Source: Paenibacillus baekrokdamisoli
GTDB lineage: Bacteria; Bacillota; Bacilli; Paenibacillales; Paenibacillaceae
Length of the DNA: 64,000 bases
Assembly: GCF_003945345.1 (NCBI RefSeq)
Contig: NZ_AP019308.1
Location: forward strand, 1,798,001-1,862,000
Reading direction: 5' to 3'
In this document: piece after piece, positions 63,926 through 64,000 of the stretch
Layout: each line of letters begins with the position of its first letter
Position numbering within the stretch: position 1 is the stretch's first letter
Notes under the pieces: generated by a model
Database searches by the model: none
What the model saw: the letters and a program-made list of their open reading frames with translations, nothing else
What the model was told of the DNA's origin: nothing
Program-made: the position numbers and the translations under genes

Positions 63926-64000
63926 ATGACTTCCCCCTCAAAATAAGTTTCATGACCCACTGGATATCAGCTTATAGGATACAAATACCAAAGAATTGCC

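Overview
The window looks like a low-to-mid GC, spore-forming Firmicute, most probably a Paenibacillus or a close relative. Several features point there: a SleB-type spore cortex-lytic enzyme, a proS T-box leader, an SLH-anchored exoprotein, lplAB-type sugar importers next to a membrane-bound AraC regulator, a Bacillus-type Fnr box, and frequent TTG starts with good Shine-Dalgarno sequences. The species cannot be named from the sequence alone. No rRNA, tRNA, CRISPR array, insertion sequence or prophage was recognised.

Layout. (1) 1-3.5 kb: anaerobic nitrite reduction operon nirB-nirD-nirC on the minus strand (nirC cut by the window edge), with a near-ideal class II Fnr promoter. (2) 3.7-4.5 kb: two VOC-fold genes, one broken by an in-frame amber codon. 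(3) 4.9-16.9 kb: a glycan-utilisation locus on the minus strand, made of a GH78-like rhamnosidase, a membrane AraC sensor-regulator, two LplB/LplC-type permeases, a solute-binding lipoprotein and a large secreted clan GH-A glycosidase. It has no ATPase gene of its own. (4) 17.3-20.1 kb: a two-component system and a Met/His-rich lipoprotein. (5) 20.2-27.2 kb: hflKC, msrAB, an NlpC/P60 hydrolase, a NUDIX hydrolase, a tandem Ig-like exoprotein and sleB, most with clear terminators. (6) 27.4-31.1 kb: two sugar isomerase/epimerase genes and a Gfo/Idh/MocA oxidoreductase, interspersed with remnants of an AraC regulator and an SDR. (7) 31.2-44.9 kb: housekeeping and accessory genes (XerS-type recombinase, proS, a Ktr-type potassium channel, a MetF-like protein, Gfo/Idh, glutathione peroxidase, an SLH beta-lactamase-fold protein, three GNATs, an AraC/GyrI-like regulator). 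(8) 45.0-63.9 kb: a tightly packed 14-gene minus-strand operon, the most unusual part of the window.

The 19-kb operon reads, in transcription order: solute-binding lipoprotein, MsmX-like ATPase, a 992-residue solute-binding protein fused to two carbohydrate-binding-like modules, permease pair A, an NHL-propeller/TPR/Yip1 membrane protein, a large membrane-anchored DUF5696-like protein, permease pair B, then enzymes that look like an oxidative non-phosphorylating acid-sugar pathway (enolase-superfamily dehydratase, SDR, rhamnonate-dehydratase-like enzyme, metallo-beta-lactamase-fold hydrolase, zinc alcohol dehydrogenase). My reading is that it captures, imports and oxidatively degrades an oligosaccharide, possibly rhamnose- or fucose-containing. 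Its ATPase may also power the 8.6-12.2 kb importer.

Two copies of a 137-bp imperfect palindrome (27.4 and 43.0 kb), two related palindromes built on GTTTACATA (22.3 and 36.7 kb) and several gene remnants show ongoing rearrangement between operons.
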